NCBI GenBank assembly: GCA_001314905.1
Contig: LJZT01000008.1
Coordinates: 1-64,000 of the forward strand
Reading direction: 5' to 3'
From: Phormidium sp. OSCR
GTDB lineage: Bacteria > Cyanobacteriota > Cyanobacteriia > Cyanobacteriales > Geitlerinemataceae
DNA: 64,000 nt
The notes under the pieces were generated by a model. That model saw nothing but the letters and a program-made list of their open reading frames with translations. It ran no database searches and was not told the DNA's origin. Positions 16,031-25,621 of the stretch are shown in pieces; within the stretch, counting starts at the first letter, position 1, and each line of letters opens with the position of its first letter. The translations under genes and the position numbers were made by a program.

Positions 16031-16975
16031 TTAGGCTGACTTAGCTGTTGGGCCGGGTTGCTCTGTATCCGGTGACTGTTTTCGTGGGAAATAAGCGAAA
16101 CCAGGGTTTTTATCCCAGGACCGTAGTAGGGTATCACCACAATGCTGAATCTCTAAGAAATTCGCATTTTCAAACGCCGGTTTATAGACCCGAAATGTCT
16201 CCATCAATCCCAAGGTTGCGCAACTTTCTAAACCACTAATAAACTGTCGAGAATAGTTCATAAAACAGGGCTGCTGACTCCAGAATTCCATTTGGCGAGC
16301 ATTGAGAAAAAAGCAGCCAGAATGAGGGTCTTTAGCCCGATTAAACCTTAACGATTCTCCCATAAACTGTGCCGACAAAACCTGATTATCGCTGAAATTA
16401 TGGGGGCAATCGGCAAAGGTTGGACTAATACTTTCAAGATCTGGGTCAACATAGACTTTTGCCGGCTGTCCCTGTTGCGCCACCTCAAACCGGTTGGGTT
16501 GCAAAACCGATTGATCGCCCATCTGTTGATTAAACCAGTTAAGTTTTTGAAAAAAGTAGGCATCTTGGAGAATTAAATCGTCTTCAAGATAGCCATAATA
16601 ATCATAAGATCCTAACTGGCGCTTGAGGGTTAAATGGCAGCCGAGTCCTAAGTATTTGGGGTTTTCTAACGAGAAGGATTCTTGCCTAAACAAGTTGGAC
16701 GGTAACGGAAGTTTCTCCAAGAGATGGAAATTCCCCGTTGTACAGAGGACGACATCGAGATCAACTTGGGTGCGGGTATTGGCTGGCTGGGGTTCGAGGC
16801 GGGAATGGGAGCGATCGTGAGCATAATAGCGCCCAACAGTCGCAAAGGTTTCATAGAGCGATCGCAGACAGCGGACTAAGGCCTCAATACGAGGCTGGGG
16901 ATTGCGCTGCAAAGATCCATGCTTACCCGAACCTTGGGGATTAAAATAATGGGGGATAGTTAGTAGAACGCGCAC
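16031..16975 (-). CDS. Glycosyltransferase-like protein (GT-A type, weak)
   Basis: 314 residues, no signal peptide or membrane segment. The start MRVLLTIPHYFNP, a central hydrophobic strand DLDVVLCTTG, and YYGYLEDDLILQD (an EDD, DxD-like metal motif near residue 150) followed by PHSGCFFLNARQMEFW suggest a GT-A glycosyltransferase fold. The family is common in cyanobacteria but I cannot name it with certainty. It stands alone downstream of the tRNA. Treat the activity as a hypothesis. Confidence 0.5.
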   Translation of the reverse strand: MRVLLTIPHYFNPQGSGKHGSLQRNPQPRIEALVRCLRSLYETFATVGRYYAHDRSHSRLEPQPANTRTQVDLDVVLCTTGNFHLLEKLPLPSNLFRQESFSLENPKYLGLGCHLTLKRQLGSYDYYGYLEDDLILQDAYFFQKLNWFNQQMGDQSVLQPNRFEVAQQGQPAKVYVDPDLESISPTFADCPHNFSDNQVLSAQFMGESLRFNRAKDPHSGCFFLNARQMEFWSQQPCFMNYSRQFISGLESCATLGLMETFRVYKPAFENANFLEIQHCGDTLLRSWDKNPGFAYFPRKQSPDTEQPGPTAKSA

Positions 16976-17247
16976 GTCTTTAACTCAGAACTGCCAAAAT
17001 CGTCCCTGATTATCCCATACTGTGGTTGATCCGCAACGACCCGACATCCCTTCTGAACCGCCCGAGTTCTTCCTCATCGCCGCTACCCATTGCCAAATTT
17101 GTCCCGTCCTCGTCACCCCCCCGTGAGATCCGTTCCGTTGTCAGTTAAGATGGAAGTTTCGAGTATCCTCAGAATGCAATTTTATCGCAGCCATTATCCT
17201 GCGCGACATTGACATTAGTCCGTTAGACATCAATTAAGGAGCCTGCT

Positions 17248-18546
17248 TTGGTTTATACGACACTAAAAACAACCAAGTCGGAAGAAATCTTTGCCGCTGC
17301 CCAAAAACTTATGCCCGGTGGCGTGAGTTCGCCGGTGCGAGCCTTTAAATCCGTTGGCGGTCAACCCATCGTCTTTGACCGAGTTAAAGGTGCTTATGTG
17401 TGGGACGTCGATGGCAACCAATACATTGACTATGTTGGGACCTGGGGGCCAGCCATCTGTGGCCATGCCAATCCAGAGGTCATTAGTGCCTTACACGAGG
17501 CCCTAGACAAAGGAACCAGCTTCGGCGCTCCCTGCTACCTGGAAAATGTCCTCGCTGAAATGGTCATTGACGCCGTTCCTTCCATTGAGATGGTGCGGTT
17601 TGTCAACTCTGGAACCGAAGCCTGTATGGGCGTGTTGCGCTTGATGCGGGCCTTCACCGGGCGCGAGAAAATCATTAAATTCCAAGGCTGCTATCACGGC
17701 CATGCCGATAGCTTCCTGGTTCAAGCCGGGTCTGGGGTCGCCACATTAGGCTTGCCCGACTCTCCTGGGGTCCCGAAGGCGGCCACCAGCGCCACTTTAA
17801 CGGCCCCTTACAACGACCTCGAAGCGGTGAAGGAGTTGTTTAAAAACAATCCTGATGAGATTGCTGGAGTCATCCTTGAACCCGTCGTTGGCAACTCGGG
17901 CTTTATTCTTCCCGATGCCGGCTTCCTAGAAGGCCTGCGGGAACTCACTCAAGATAATGGTGCCTTACTGGTCTTTGATGAGGTCATGACCGGCTTTCGG
18001 ATTTCTTACGGAGGCGCTCAGGAACGCTTCGGGGTGACTCCTGACTTAACCACCCTTGGTAAAATCATCGGTGGCGGTCTGCCCGTTGGTGCCTACGGTG
18101 GTCGCGCCGATATTATGTCCATGGTGGCCCCGGCTGGACCGATGTACCAAGCGGGAACCCTCTCGGGGAATCCTTTGGCCATGACCGCTGGAATTAAGAC
18201 CCTGGAACACCTGCAAAAATCCGGGGTGTATGAGCAACTGCATGAGAAAACCAAGCGCCTCTCAGATGGGTTACTCAACGCCGCCCAAGAAGCTGGCCAT
18301 ACCGTCTGTGGTGGCTCCCTCAGTGCTATGTTTGGCCTGTTCTTCTGTGAAGGACCCGTGCATAACTATGATGATGCTAAACAGTCTGATTCAGAGAAGT
18401 TTGGTCGCTTCCATCGGGGAATGTTGGAACGGGGCATTTATCTAGCGCCGTCTCAGTTTGAGGCTGGGTTTACATCCTTAGCCCATAGCGATGAGGATAT
18501 TGACCGCACCATCGCCGTGGCCCGTGAGGTTCTCGCAAGCCTCTAA
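17248..18546 (+). CDS. hemL: Glutamate-1-semialdehyde 2,1-aminomutase
   Basis: 432 residues, the standard GSA aminomutase length. It makes 5-aminolevulinate, the first committed tetrapyrrole precursor for chlorophyll, haem and bilins. Hallmarks are the opening [40 protein letters not shown] (PLP phosphate), [18 protein letters not shown] and the PLP lysine in [18 protein letters not shown]. The start is a TTG at 17248 preceded by AAGGAG at 17236-17241; no ATG fits better. It ends before two hairpins that form a terminator region. Confidence 0.97.
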   Translation: MVYTTLKTTKSEEIFAAAQKLMPGGVSSPVRAFKSVGGQPIVFDRVKGAYVWDVDGNQYIDYVGTWGPAICGHANPEVISALHEALDKGTSFGAPCYLENVLAEMVIDAVPSIEMVRFVNSGTEACMGVLRLMRAFTGREKIIKFQGCYHGHADSFLVQAGSGVATLGLPDSPGVPKAATSATLTAPYNDLEAVKELFKNNPDEIAGVILEPVVGNSGFILPDAGFLEGLRELTQDNGALLVFDEVMTGFRISYGGAQERFGVTPDLTTLGKIIGGGLPVGAYGGRADIMSMVAPAGPMYQAGTLSGNPLAMTAGIKTLEHLQKSGVYEQLHEKTKRLSDGLLNAAQEAGHTVCGGSLSAMFGLFFCEGPVHNYDDAKQSDSEKFGRFHRGMLERGIYLAPSQFEAGFTSLAHSDEDIDRTIAVAREVLASL

Positions 18547-18563
18547 GAGTTACAAAATGAGAA

Positions 18564-18586
18564 GGGCAAACTCACCGAGTTTGCCC
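18564..18586 (+). terminator. Hairpin after hemL
   Basis: A perfect 10-bp stem GGGCAAACTC / GAGTTTGCCC with a 3-nt loop, 18 bp after the hemL stop. It is followed by CCTCTC rather than a clear U run, so termination may be only partial. Confidence 0.6.
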
Positions 18587-18666
18587 CCTCTCAGAGCTTG
18601 AGTCCCTCGTAGAGATGAGGGTGATACTCAGGGAACTAGACAGAACAGATAAGACGTTACAAAAAT

Positions 18667-18700
18667 CTAAAACGCCTATAGTATAGGCGTTTTATTTGTT
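18667..18700. terminator. Bidirectional terminator between hemL and psbQ
   Basis: AACGCCTATA / TATAGGCGTT (18671-18691) forms a near-perfect palindrome with TTTTATTTG on the plus side and TTTTAGATTTTTG on the minus side. It sits between convergent hemL and psbQ and can end both transcripts. Confidence 0.8.
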
Positions 18701-18742
18701 TTTGCTGCCAATGTTAAAGAGTCAATGGTGAACGGTTGAGCC

Positions 18743-19243
18743 TTAACTGTTTGCATCCTCCGTTGCATCAGGAAGCAACTCTAGGAAAGCATCTAAATCA
18801 GCCACAGTTTCTTGGTAGTTTCTGGCAGCGGTTTTATAGTCTGAGGTGTCAGCAGCTAGGCTAATGGCTTCGAGGTGACGGAAGACCTCTCGGGCTAACT
18901 CGCGGCCCTGGGGTTGGTCTTGGGGGAGTAGATTACGGTTAAACAGGCTCATGTCCTGACGAAGCGTTCCCAGGGGACCATGGATAAAGTTGTCCACATA
19001 GATCCAATCTTGGGCTTGGATGAGTTCTTCGAGTTCTCCCATGCGATCGCGCATTCCTTGGATATCACTGGCATAAGACTCCAGACGTTGCACCAAATCC
19101 GGGGTGTAGGTGGGGGCTTGGGCTTGGGGTGCATTGCCACAACTGGCCAGAAACAGCATCATCCCAGCTAGAAGACTCAGCAACAGGGAACGAGAACGCG
19201 AGCCTATGCCAAACATGGATTTAATCGACTGCATTTTAGACAT
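18743..19243 (-). CDS. psbQ: Photosystem II lipoprotein PsbQ (CyanoQ)
   Basis: 166 residues from the ATG at 19243 (MSKMQSIKSMFGIG); an ATG at 19234 is also possible. The lipoprotein signal LLLSLLAGMMLFLASCGN has the lipobox Cys, so the mature protein is anchored at the lumenal side of thylakoids. The remaining ~125 residues form the four-helix bundle of PsbQ, with YTPDLVQRLESYASDIQGMRDRM and NFIHGPLGTLRQDMSLFNRNLLP. It stabilises the oxygen-evolving complex. Family match is clear. Confidence 0.88.
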   Translation of the reverse strand: MSKMQSIKSMFGIGSRSRSLLLSLLAGMMLFLASCGNAPQAQAPTYTPDLVQRLESYASDIQGMRDRMGELEELIQAQDWIYVDNFIHGPLGTLRQDMSLFNRNLLPQDQPQGRELAREVFRHLEAISLAADTSDYKTAARNYQETVADLDAFLELLPDATEDANS

Positions 19244-19411
19244 TATTTTTAGACATGGATTCTCTGCAAACTCGATCATTCTACCGAAATTTGGACATCT
19301 GCCCCAAAAGCGCCAATAGAAAATGGTTTGCGGCGCGTCAGTAAGGTAAAATCAGGCTTGGCAGGATATGGCGATCGCCCCAACGGTCAGGTCGTCGGTT
19401 AGGAGGTTCAC

Positions 19412-20689
19412 TTGAACGTATTAGTCATTGGTAACGGTGGTCGTGAGCACGCGATCGCCTGGAAATTGCTTCAGTCGAAGCGCGTCAACAAGGTGTTTTG
19501 TGTTCCCGGTAACGGAGGCACAGCCAGCCTGGCGAACTGCTTTAACCTGGCCATGTCCGTCACGGATTTTGAGGGGATTGCTCGGTTTGCTCAGGTGCAA
19601 GGCTGTCCCTTCGTCGTCGTTGGCCCTGAAATGCCCCTCGCTATGGGGATTACCGACTATCTCCAAGAGCGAGGCGTGGCGGTCTTTGGTCCGACTCAAG
19701 CCGGGGCGCAGCTCGAAGCCAGTAAAGCCTGGGCCAAAACCCTGATGGTAGAAGCCGGCATTCCCACCGCTGCCTCAGCCACCTTTGAGCGTCAAGATAG
19801 CCAAGCGGCCAAAGACTACGTCCAACGCATGGGTGCGCCGATTGTCATCAAAGCTGATGGCTTAGCGGCCGGGAAAGGGGTCACCGTGGCCCAAACCCTC
19901 GAAGAAGCCCACGCCGCCATTGATGAGATTGCCGGGGGACGCTTCCAAGACGCGGGCCAAACCCTGGTCATTGAAGAATTTTTGACGGGCCAGGAAGTCT
20001 CAGTTCTCGCCCTCTGCGACGGTAAAACGGTGGTTCCTCTGCTGCCGGCCCAAGACCATAAACCCATTGGTGAAGGGGATACGGGAGCGAATACCGGCGG
20101 GATGGGAGTCTATGCCCCCACCCCGGTCCTATCCAAAGCCGGCATGGACCAGGTACAAACGGAGATTCTCGATCGCACCCTAGCGGCCCTACAAGGCCGT
20201 GGCATCGACTATCGCGGTATCTTGTATGCGGGCCTGATGGTGAGCGACTCAGGGGAGATTAAGGTCTTAGAATTTAACTGTCGCTTCGGTGATCCCGAAA
20301 CCCAAGCGGTGTTACCGTTACTCGAAACCCCCCTCGATACCCTATTACAAGCCTGCGTTGACCAAACTTTGGCCCAACAGCCTCCCTTAGAGTGGCATCC
20401 AGGGGCCGCCGTCTGTGTGGTCATGGCCTCAGGAGGCTATCCCGGAGACTATGAAAAAGGCAAAGCCATTCATGGCATTGCTGACGCCCAAGAAGGCGGG
20501 GCCATTGTCTTTCATGCCGGAACCCAAGTGAAACAGCAACAACTCCTCACCAGTGGTGGACGAGTGTTGGGGGTGACCGCCGTGGGCGAGAACTTCCCCG
20601 AGGCGATCGCCGCCGCCTATGCCGCTGTGGACAAAATTGAATTTGAAAACGCCTATTTCCGCACCGATATTGGTTATCGGATTCGTTGA
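19412..20689 (+). CDS. purD: Phosphoribosylamine-glycine ligase (GAR synthetase)
   Basis: 425 residues; second step of purine synthesis, joining glycine to phosphoribosylamine. N-terminal MNVLVIGNGGREHAIAWKL, the ATP-grasp domain with APIVIKADGLAAGKGVTVA and LVIEEFLTGQEVS, the metal-binding LEFNCRFGDPETQAVLPLL and the C-terminal GGRVLGVTAVGE. The start is a TTG at 19412, eight bases after AGGAGG. A terminator follows at 20722. PurH, a later enzyme of the same pathway, is at 58843. Confidence 0.97.
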   Translation: MNVLVIGNGGREHAIAWKLLQSKRVNKVFCVPGNGGTASLANCFNLAMSVTDFEGIARFAQVQGCPFVVVGPEMPLAMGITDYLQERGVAVFGPTQAGAQLEASKAWAKTLMVEAGIPTAASATFERQDSQAAKDYVQRMGAPIVIKADGLAAGKGVTVAQTLEEAHAAIDEIAGGRFQDAGQTLVIEEFLTGQEVSVLALCDGKTVVPLLPAQDHKPIGEGDTGANTGGMGVYAPTPVLSKAGMDQVQTEILDRTLAALQGRGIDYRGILYAGLMVSDSGEIKVLEFNCRFGDPETQAVLPLLETPLDTLLQACVDQTLAQQPPLEWHPGAAVCVVMASGGYPGDYEKGKAIHGIADAQEGGAIVFHAGTQVKQQQLLTSGGRVLGVTAVGENFPEAIAAAYAAVDKIEFENAYFRTDIGYRIR

Positions 20690-20721
20690 CAACCCGCGAA
20701 ATGGGCAAAAACAAACGTTCC

Positions 20722-20768
20722 TCTCCCCTCTCTAGGTCTGCTATTGACACGGGGAGATTTTTTTTTGA
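20722..20768 (+). terminator. Intrinsic terminator of purD
   Basis: TCTCCCC (20722-20728) pairs with GGGGAGA (20751-20757) around a 22-nt loop and is followed by ten T residues. Confidence 0.7.
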
Positions 20769-20828
20769 ACCTTTTTTGAAGCTCTTGACAACTCATTAAT
20801 TTTGTAATTAAGTCCTGGATTTATAACA

Positions 20829-20870
20829 GTATCCTAGGCTACATTTACCAACGGTCAATTCCTCTAGGAT
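20829..20870 (+). promoter_or_regulatory. NtcA-activated promoter of the urt operon
   Basis: GTATCCTAGGCTAC (20829-20842) is an exact GTA-N8-TAC NtcA site. It is followed after exactly 22 bp by TAGGAT (20865-20870), a TAN3T -10 box. This is the canonical class II NtcA promoter used for nitrogen-scavenging genes. It leaves a leader of about 135 bp before urtA. The rest of 20690-21010 holds the purD terminator and no other feature I can identify. Confidence 0.9.
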
Positions 20871-21010
20871 ACAGTCCTAGATCAAAACTCTGGGACAAAA
20901 ATTCAAGACAAACCATCTTGATCACACTTGAGAAACGTTCACGCTATACTGCCCAGATTTCCCATCAGAGACTGGTGACGGTTTACTATTTTTAAGCGAA
21001 GAGACTGAAT

Positions 21011-22306
21011 ATGAGCAAAGGTTTAGGACGGCGTAAATTTTTATGGTATGGTTCAGCCGCATTTGGAACCAGTTTAATCCTCAAAGCCTGTGCCGACCCC
21101 AACAGCCCCAGCACAGGCGGTGGTACGGCCGATAGCGACACGATCAAAGTGGGGATTCTCCATTCCCTCAGTGGCACCATGGCCATTAGTGAAACCACCG
21201 TTGTTGAAGCTGAACAATTAGCCATCCAAGAAATTAACGCCAATGGTGGCGTTGGCGGCAAACAAATTCAGGCGATCGTCGAAGATGGGGCGTCTGACTG
21301 GCCCACCTTTGCCGAGAAAGCCGAGAAACTCATCGACCAAGATGGGGTCGCCGTGGTCTTTGGCTGTTGGACCTCTGCCAGCCGTCAAGCCGTCAAAGAT
21401 GTCTTTGAAACCAAAGATCATATGCTTTGGTATCCTGTCCAATATGAAGGACAAGAATGCTCCAAAAACATCTTCTACACCGGGGCTGCCCCCAACCAAC
21501 AAATTGAACCAGCGGTGCAGTGGCTTCTCGACAACAAAGGCGATGAGTTCTTCTTAGTCGGGTCTGACTATGTGTTCCCCCGTACCGCTAACACCATCAT
21601 CAAAGAACAACTGGCCGCCGAAGGGGGAACCGTTGTCGGGGAAGACTATATGCCCCTCGGGAGTACAGAAGTCACCCCGATTATTACCAAAATTCAACAG
21701 GCCCTGCCCGATGGCGGCGTAATCTTTAACACCCTCAACGGTGACAGCAACGTGGCCTTTTTCACCCAAATGCAAGGGGCCGGTATGGACCCGGAACGCT
21801 ATCCGGTGATGTCGGTGAGTGTAGCCGAAGAAGAAGTCCGCCAAATCGGTGTGGACTTGTTGGTGGGTCATTATGCGGCTTGGAACTACTTCCAAACCGT
21901 AGAAACTCCAGAAAATGAGACCTGGGTTGAAGCCTTCAAAGCCGAATACGGGGAAGATCGCGTCACCAACGACCCCATGGAAGCGGCTTACATCATGGTC
22001 TACCTCTGGAAACAAGCTGTGGAACAGTCCGGTGATGCCTATGACCTGGAAGCGGTGCGGGCCGCCGCCATTGGTCAGTCCTTTGCTGCACCGGAAGGCC
22101 CTGTGACCATGAATGCGAATCACCACCTCTCGAAAACGGTGCGGATTGGTCAGGTTCGCGACGATGGCCTATTTGATATTGTTTGGTCTACCGATGCCCC
22201 GGTTGACCCCCAACCTTGGAACCAATATGTTCCAGATACCAAAGGCTATGCCTGTGACTGGAGTGACCCGAGTAAAGGGGAGCGGTTTAGACTCGACGAG
22301 GTTTAG
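21011..22306 (+). CDS. urtA: Urea ABC transporter substrate-binding protein
   Basis: 431 residues. The N-terminus has a twin-arginine motif (GRRKFLWYG) and a lipobox-like LILKAC, so it is probably a Tat-exported lipoprotein. The mature part is a Leu/Ile/Val-type periplasmic binding protein with [20 protein letters not shown] and [21 protein letters not shown], the latter characteristic of urea/amide binders. It captures urea for UrtBCDE and is first in the NtcA-controlled operon. Confidence 0.95.
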   Translation: MSKGLGRRKFLWYGSAAFGTSLILKACADPNSPSTGGGTADSDTIKVGILHSLSGTMAISETTVVEAEQLAIQEINANGGVGGKQIQAIVEDGASDWPTFAEKAEKLIDQDGVAVVFGCWTSASRQAVKDVFETKDHMLWYPVQYEGQECSKNIFYTGAAPNQQIEPAVQWLLDNKGDEFFLVGSDYVFPRTANTIIKEQLAAEGGTVVGEDYMPLGSTEVTPIITKIQQALPDGGVIFNTLNGDSNVAFFTQMQGAGMDPERYPVMSVSVAEEEVRQIGVDLLVGHYAAWNYFQTVETPENETWVEAFKAEYGEDRVTNDPMEAAYIMVYLWKQAVEQSGDAYDLEAVRAAAIGQSFAAPEGPVTMNANHHLSKTVRIGQVRDDGLFDIVWSTDAPVDPQPWNQYVPDTKGYACDWSDPSKGERFRLDEV

Positions 22307-22325
22307 ACACCCGCTCTAACTTCTC

Positions 22326-22350
22326 TAGGGCGAATGGCCATTCGTCCCTA
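22326..22350. repeat. Palindromic hairpin between urtA and urtB
   Basis: TAGGGCGAATGGCCATTCGT plus CCCTA is an almost perfect palindrome (one G/T position). Related GTAGGGGCGA-type hairpins occur at 4031 and 49321. Its position after the binding-protein gene could reduce read-through or protect the urtA message, giving more UrtA than permease. Confidence 0.75.
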
Positions 22351-22444
22351 CCCAGGTTTAGGGTGATCGGCAACCTGCCCTCACCCTCAATTTGCGCCTT
22401 AATTTACGCCTCTTTATTGTCAGTTTTATTGTCAATCACGACCC

Positions 22445-23605
22445 ATGATCGAGCTTGCTGTTGGTATTTTTAACGGCATTGGCATCGGGTCAGTCTTGCT
22501 CATCGCGGCGTTAGGTCTAGCGATTGTGTTTGGGCTGATGGGTGTTATTAACTTGGCTCACGGTGAGTTAATGATGCTCGGTGCTTATGCCACGTTTGTC
22601 GTGCAAAATCTCTTCCGAGATTTGGGCGACGGTGTGTTTGGACTCTATATTTTTGTGGCCTTACCGGTGGCTTTTTTGGTGTCGGCCTTGGCGGGGTTGA
22701 TTTTAGAACGGGGGGTGATTCGCTTTTTGTATGGACGACCCCTGGAAACTCTGTTGGCTACCTGGGGGGTGAGTTTGATTTTGCGCCAATTGGTGCGTAG
22801 TGTGAATTGGCTGTTGGCGATCGCCATTGTCCTCTTTTGCGCCCTCTTTTTCGGGGGGATGTGGCTGCTACGTCGTCGTCCTAACTGGGAGGGGATGAAA
22901 GGTTGGGCGATCGCTGTTCTCCTACCCCTCTCCCTGGCCATTTCCGGACTGGCTGGCTGGGCGATGACCCGAGTCGCGGTCTTGGCTAAACCCTGGTTTG
23001 GCCCGCGCAACCTGGACGTCACGGCCCCGGCCTGGCTACGGGGTGGCTTTGAACTCGGGGGGTATCAACTCCCCTATTCCCGTATCTTCATTATCCTGCT
23101 CACCCTTCTGTGTTTGGTCGCCATCTATTGGTTCCTCAATCGCTCCGATTGGGGATTACGGATTCGGTCTGTCACGCAAAATCGCGAGATGAGTGCCTGT
23201 TTAGGGATTCCCACAGACACGGTGGATGCCCTCACCTTTGCTTTGGGGTCTGGGTTAGCGGGAATCGCCGGTTGTGCCATTACCTTCCTCGGGTCTGTTG
23301 GTCCGAATGTGGGGCAAAACTATATTGTTGATACCTTTATGGTGGTCGTTGTGGGAGGAGTGGGCAATATCTTTGGGGCAATTATCGCGGCCTTTGCCAT
23401 TGGTATTAGTAGCTATCTGCTAGGGTCAGGAGCCTTAGCCCGGCTATTTGACGATATTAATTCCTTGCAGTTCGTCGCCGAGTTTTTACGGTTTTTTGCC
23501 TCAACCAGTATGGCGAAAGTGATGGTCTTTGCCCTGATTATTGCCTTCTTGCAAGTGAAGCCTTCGGGCATCTTTCCCCAAAAAGGACGAACCGCTGAAT
23601 TGTAG
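22445..23605 (+). CDS. urtB: Urea ABC transporter permease UrtB
   Basis: 386 residues with about nine membrane helices of the LivH type. ALGLAIVFGLMGVINLAHGELMMLGAYATFV is the family signature, and the C-terminal part carries GVGNIFGAIIAAFAIG. It forms the membrane channel with UrtC. A longer central insert (LLRRRPNWEG and following helices) compared with LivH is usual in UrtB. Confidence 0.95.
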   Translation: MIELAVGIFNGIGIGSVLLIAALGLAIVFGLMGVINLAHGELMMLGAYATFVVQNLFRDLGDGVFGLYIFVALPVAFLVSALAGLILERGVIRFLYGRPLETLLATWGVSLILRQLVRSVNWLLAIAIVLFCALFFGGMWLLRRRPNWEGMKGWAIAVLLPLSLAISGLAGWAMTRVAVLAKPWFGPRNLDVTAPAWLRGGFELGGYQLPYSRIFIILLTLLCLVAIYWFLNRSDWGLRIRSVTQNREMSACLGIPTDTVDALTFALGSGLAGIAGCAITFLGSVGPNVGQNYIVDTFMVVVVGGVGNIFGAIIAAFAIGISSYLLGSGALARLFDDINSLQFVAEFLRFFASTSMAKVMVFALIIAFLQVKPSGIFPQKGRTAEL

Positions 23606-23652
23606 TGAATTTATGCGAAATTAAGAGTTGACAAAAGCTTTTATCTGTGATA

Positions 23653-24825
23653 ATGGAAACCTCCAAGCTATCTTCAGCAACCCGCCCCTCCCGTCGCTCA
23701 AAATGGTGGCTAGAACCGGCGATCGCCCTAGGGATTGCCATTGCCTTTGCGGTGATTATGCCCTTAGTCTTGCCGGTCTTTCGCCTCAAACTAATCGGGC
23801 GTTTTGTTGCCTTAGCGATCGCCGCCTTGGGCATTGACCTCATCTGGGGCTATACCGGCTTATTAAGCCTCGGTCATGGCATCTTTTTCGCCCTCGGTGG
23901 CTATGCCTTTGCCATGCACCTAAACTTACAACTTCCCGAGGGAGAAATTCCCAACTTTTTTAGCCTTTACGGCGTGGAAGAATTGCCTTGGATTTGGCAA
24001 CCCTTTAACTCCCTGCCGCTGACAATTTTAGCAATTCCTATTGTTCCAGCCATTGTCGCGGGACTGTTAGGATATTTGGTCTTCCGCAACCGCATTAAAG
24101 GGGTCTATTTCTCCATTTTGACCCAGGCGGCTCTCTTGGTGTTCTTTAACTTCTTCAACGGACAGCAGGAACTCATTAACGGAACCAATGGACTCAGTAC
24201 CAATCGCTATGAAATTTTTGGTGTAGCCTCCGGGTCAAATGAAGCCCAGCTCGCCTTTTTTCAACTGTCCATCATGATGGTTTGGTTGACCTATCTCCTC
24301 TGTCGTTGGTTGACCCAAGGGCGCTTTGGGCGAATGCTGGTTGCCATTCGTGATGACGAAGTTCGCGCCCGGTTTGCCGGCTATGATCCCACGGGATTTA
24401 AGATTTTAGTGTTTGCCATTTCCGGGGCGATCGCCGGCGTGTCTGGAGCCTTATATACGGTGCAAACCGGCTTAGTCACCCCCAGTTTTATGGAAGTTGC
24501 CTTTTCCATTGAAATGGTGATTTGGGTCGCCGTAGGAGGACGTGCAAGCCTCATTGGGGCGATTATTGGCGCTATTCTGGTACGTAGCGCTCAAACCGTC
24601 CTCAGTGAATGGTCTCCGGAGGCCTGGTTATTCTTCCAGGGGGCTTTATTCCTGATTGTTGTCACCGTACTTCCCAATGGACTCTATGGCTGGTTTCGCG
24701 ATTGGGCCATCCCCAAACTGCGATCGCGCCTGGGCCTACAACCGCGCCTGATTACCTATCCGGACATTGATCTCAACCCGGAGGTGCAACAGGAACATGA
24801 CGAACTCGAAAATCCTGACCGCTAG
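23653..24825 (+). CDS. urtC: Urea ABC transporter permease UrtC
   Basis: About 390 residues, LivM-type permease: DLIWGYTGLLSLGHGIFFALGGYA and GRFGRMLVAIRDDEVRARFAGY followed by FAISGAIAGVSGALYT are hallmarks. I use the ATG at 23653 (METSKLSS); a GTG two codons upstream (23647) is equally possible, as neither has an obvious ribosome binding site. It pairs with UrtB. Confidence 0.93.
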   Translation: METSKLSSATRPSRRSKWWLEPAIALGIAIAFAVIMPLVLPVFRLKLIGRFVALAIAALGIDLIWGYTGLLSLGHGIFFALGGYAFAMHLNLQLPEGEIPNFFSLYGVEELPWIWQPFNSLPLTILAIPIVPAIVAGLLGYLVFRNRIKGVYFSILTQAALLVFFNFFNGQQELINGTNGLSTNRYEIFGVASGSNEAQLAFFQLSIMMVWLTYLLCRWLTQGRFGRMLVAIRDDEVRARFAGYDPTGFKILVFAISGAIAGVSGALYTVQTGLVTPSFMEVAFSIEMVIWVAVGGRASLIGAIIGAILVRSAQTVLSEWSPEAWLFFQGALFLIVVTVLPNGLYGWFRDWAIPKLRSRLGLQPRLITYPDIDLNPEVQQEHDELENPDR

Positions 24826-24842
24826 TTTCCCGTCCCCCTGTT

Positions 24843-25619
24843 ATGACTGATGTTATGACTGAAAACATTTCTACAAATATCCTTGAAATCGACAACTTAA
24901 CCGTCAGTTTTGATGGTTTCAAAGCCCTAAACGCCCTCAACTTTAGTCTTAAAACCGGGGAGTTACGGGTAATTATTGGCCCAAATGGGGCAGGAAAAAC
25001 GACATTTCTCGATACGATTACCGGCAAAGTTCAACCTACCGAAGGTCAGGTTCACTTCAAAGGGCGCAACTTACGTAACCTCAACGAACATAAAATTTCT
25101 CGTTTAGGAATTGGCCGCAAATTCCAAACGCCCCGTGTTTACCTGAATCTCACGGTACGAGACAACTTAGATTTAGCCTGTAATCGCCACAAAGGGGTAT
25201 TACAAACCCTGTTTGGCAAACCGGATCATGGAGAACGGCTAACCGTTGCCGGAATTTTAGAAACCATTGGTTTAGGGGCCAAAGCTAATCTCGAAGCCGC
25301 GTTATTGTCTCATGGGGAAAAACAACGGCTTGAAATTGGAATGTTGGTGGCCCAATCCCCAGATTTGTTACTCGTAGATGAACCGGTGGCGGGATTGACC
25401 GATGAAGAAACCGAAAATGTGGGCAATCTGTTGCTGACGTTAGCGGAGAATCACTCCATTATCGTAATTGAGCATGATATGGAGTTTGTGCGCCAAATTG
25501 CTCGTAAGGTGAGTGTCTTACACCAAGGATCGCTTCTGTGTGAGGGAACTATGGATGAGATTCAAAGCAATCCTCGTGTGATTGAAGTCTATTTAGGTCC
25601 ATCGGAAGAGGAAGAATAA
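24843..25619 (+). CDS. urtD: Urea ABC transporter ATP-binding protein UrtD
   Basis: 258 residues, LivG-like ATPase: Walker A IIGPNGAGKTTFLDTITGK, Q-loop IGRKFQTPRVYLNLTVRDN, LSHGEKQRLEIGMLVAQ signature and LLLVDEPVAGLTDEE Walker B. An in-frame second ATG lies four codons in. It lies 17 bp after urtC and two bases before urtE, so the genes are co-transcribed. Confidence 0.95.
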   Translation: MTDVMTENISTNILEIDNLTVSFDGFKALNALNFSLKTGELRVIIGPNGAGKTTFLDTITGKVQPTEGQVHFKGRNLRNLNEHKISRLGIGRKFQTPRVYLNLTVRDNLDLACNRHKGVLQTLFGKPDHGERLTVAGILETIGLGAKANLEAALLSHGEKQRLEIGMLVAQSPDLLLVDEPVAGLTDEETENVGNLLLTLAENHSIIVIEHDMEFVRQIARKVSVLHQGSLLCEGTMDEIQSNPRVIEVYLGPSEEEE

Positions 25620-25621
25620 TC

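Noticed and set aside
21554-22126. 190-codon minus-strand frame within urtA
   Set aside because: Antisense shadow of a strongly conserved gene, with no start context.
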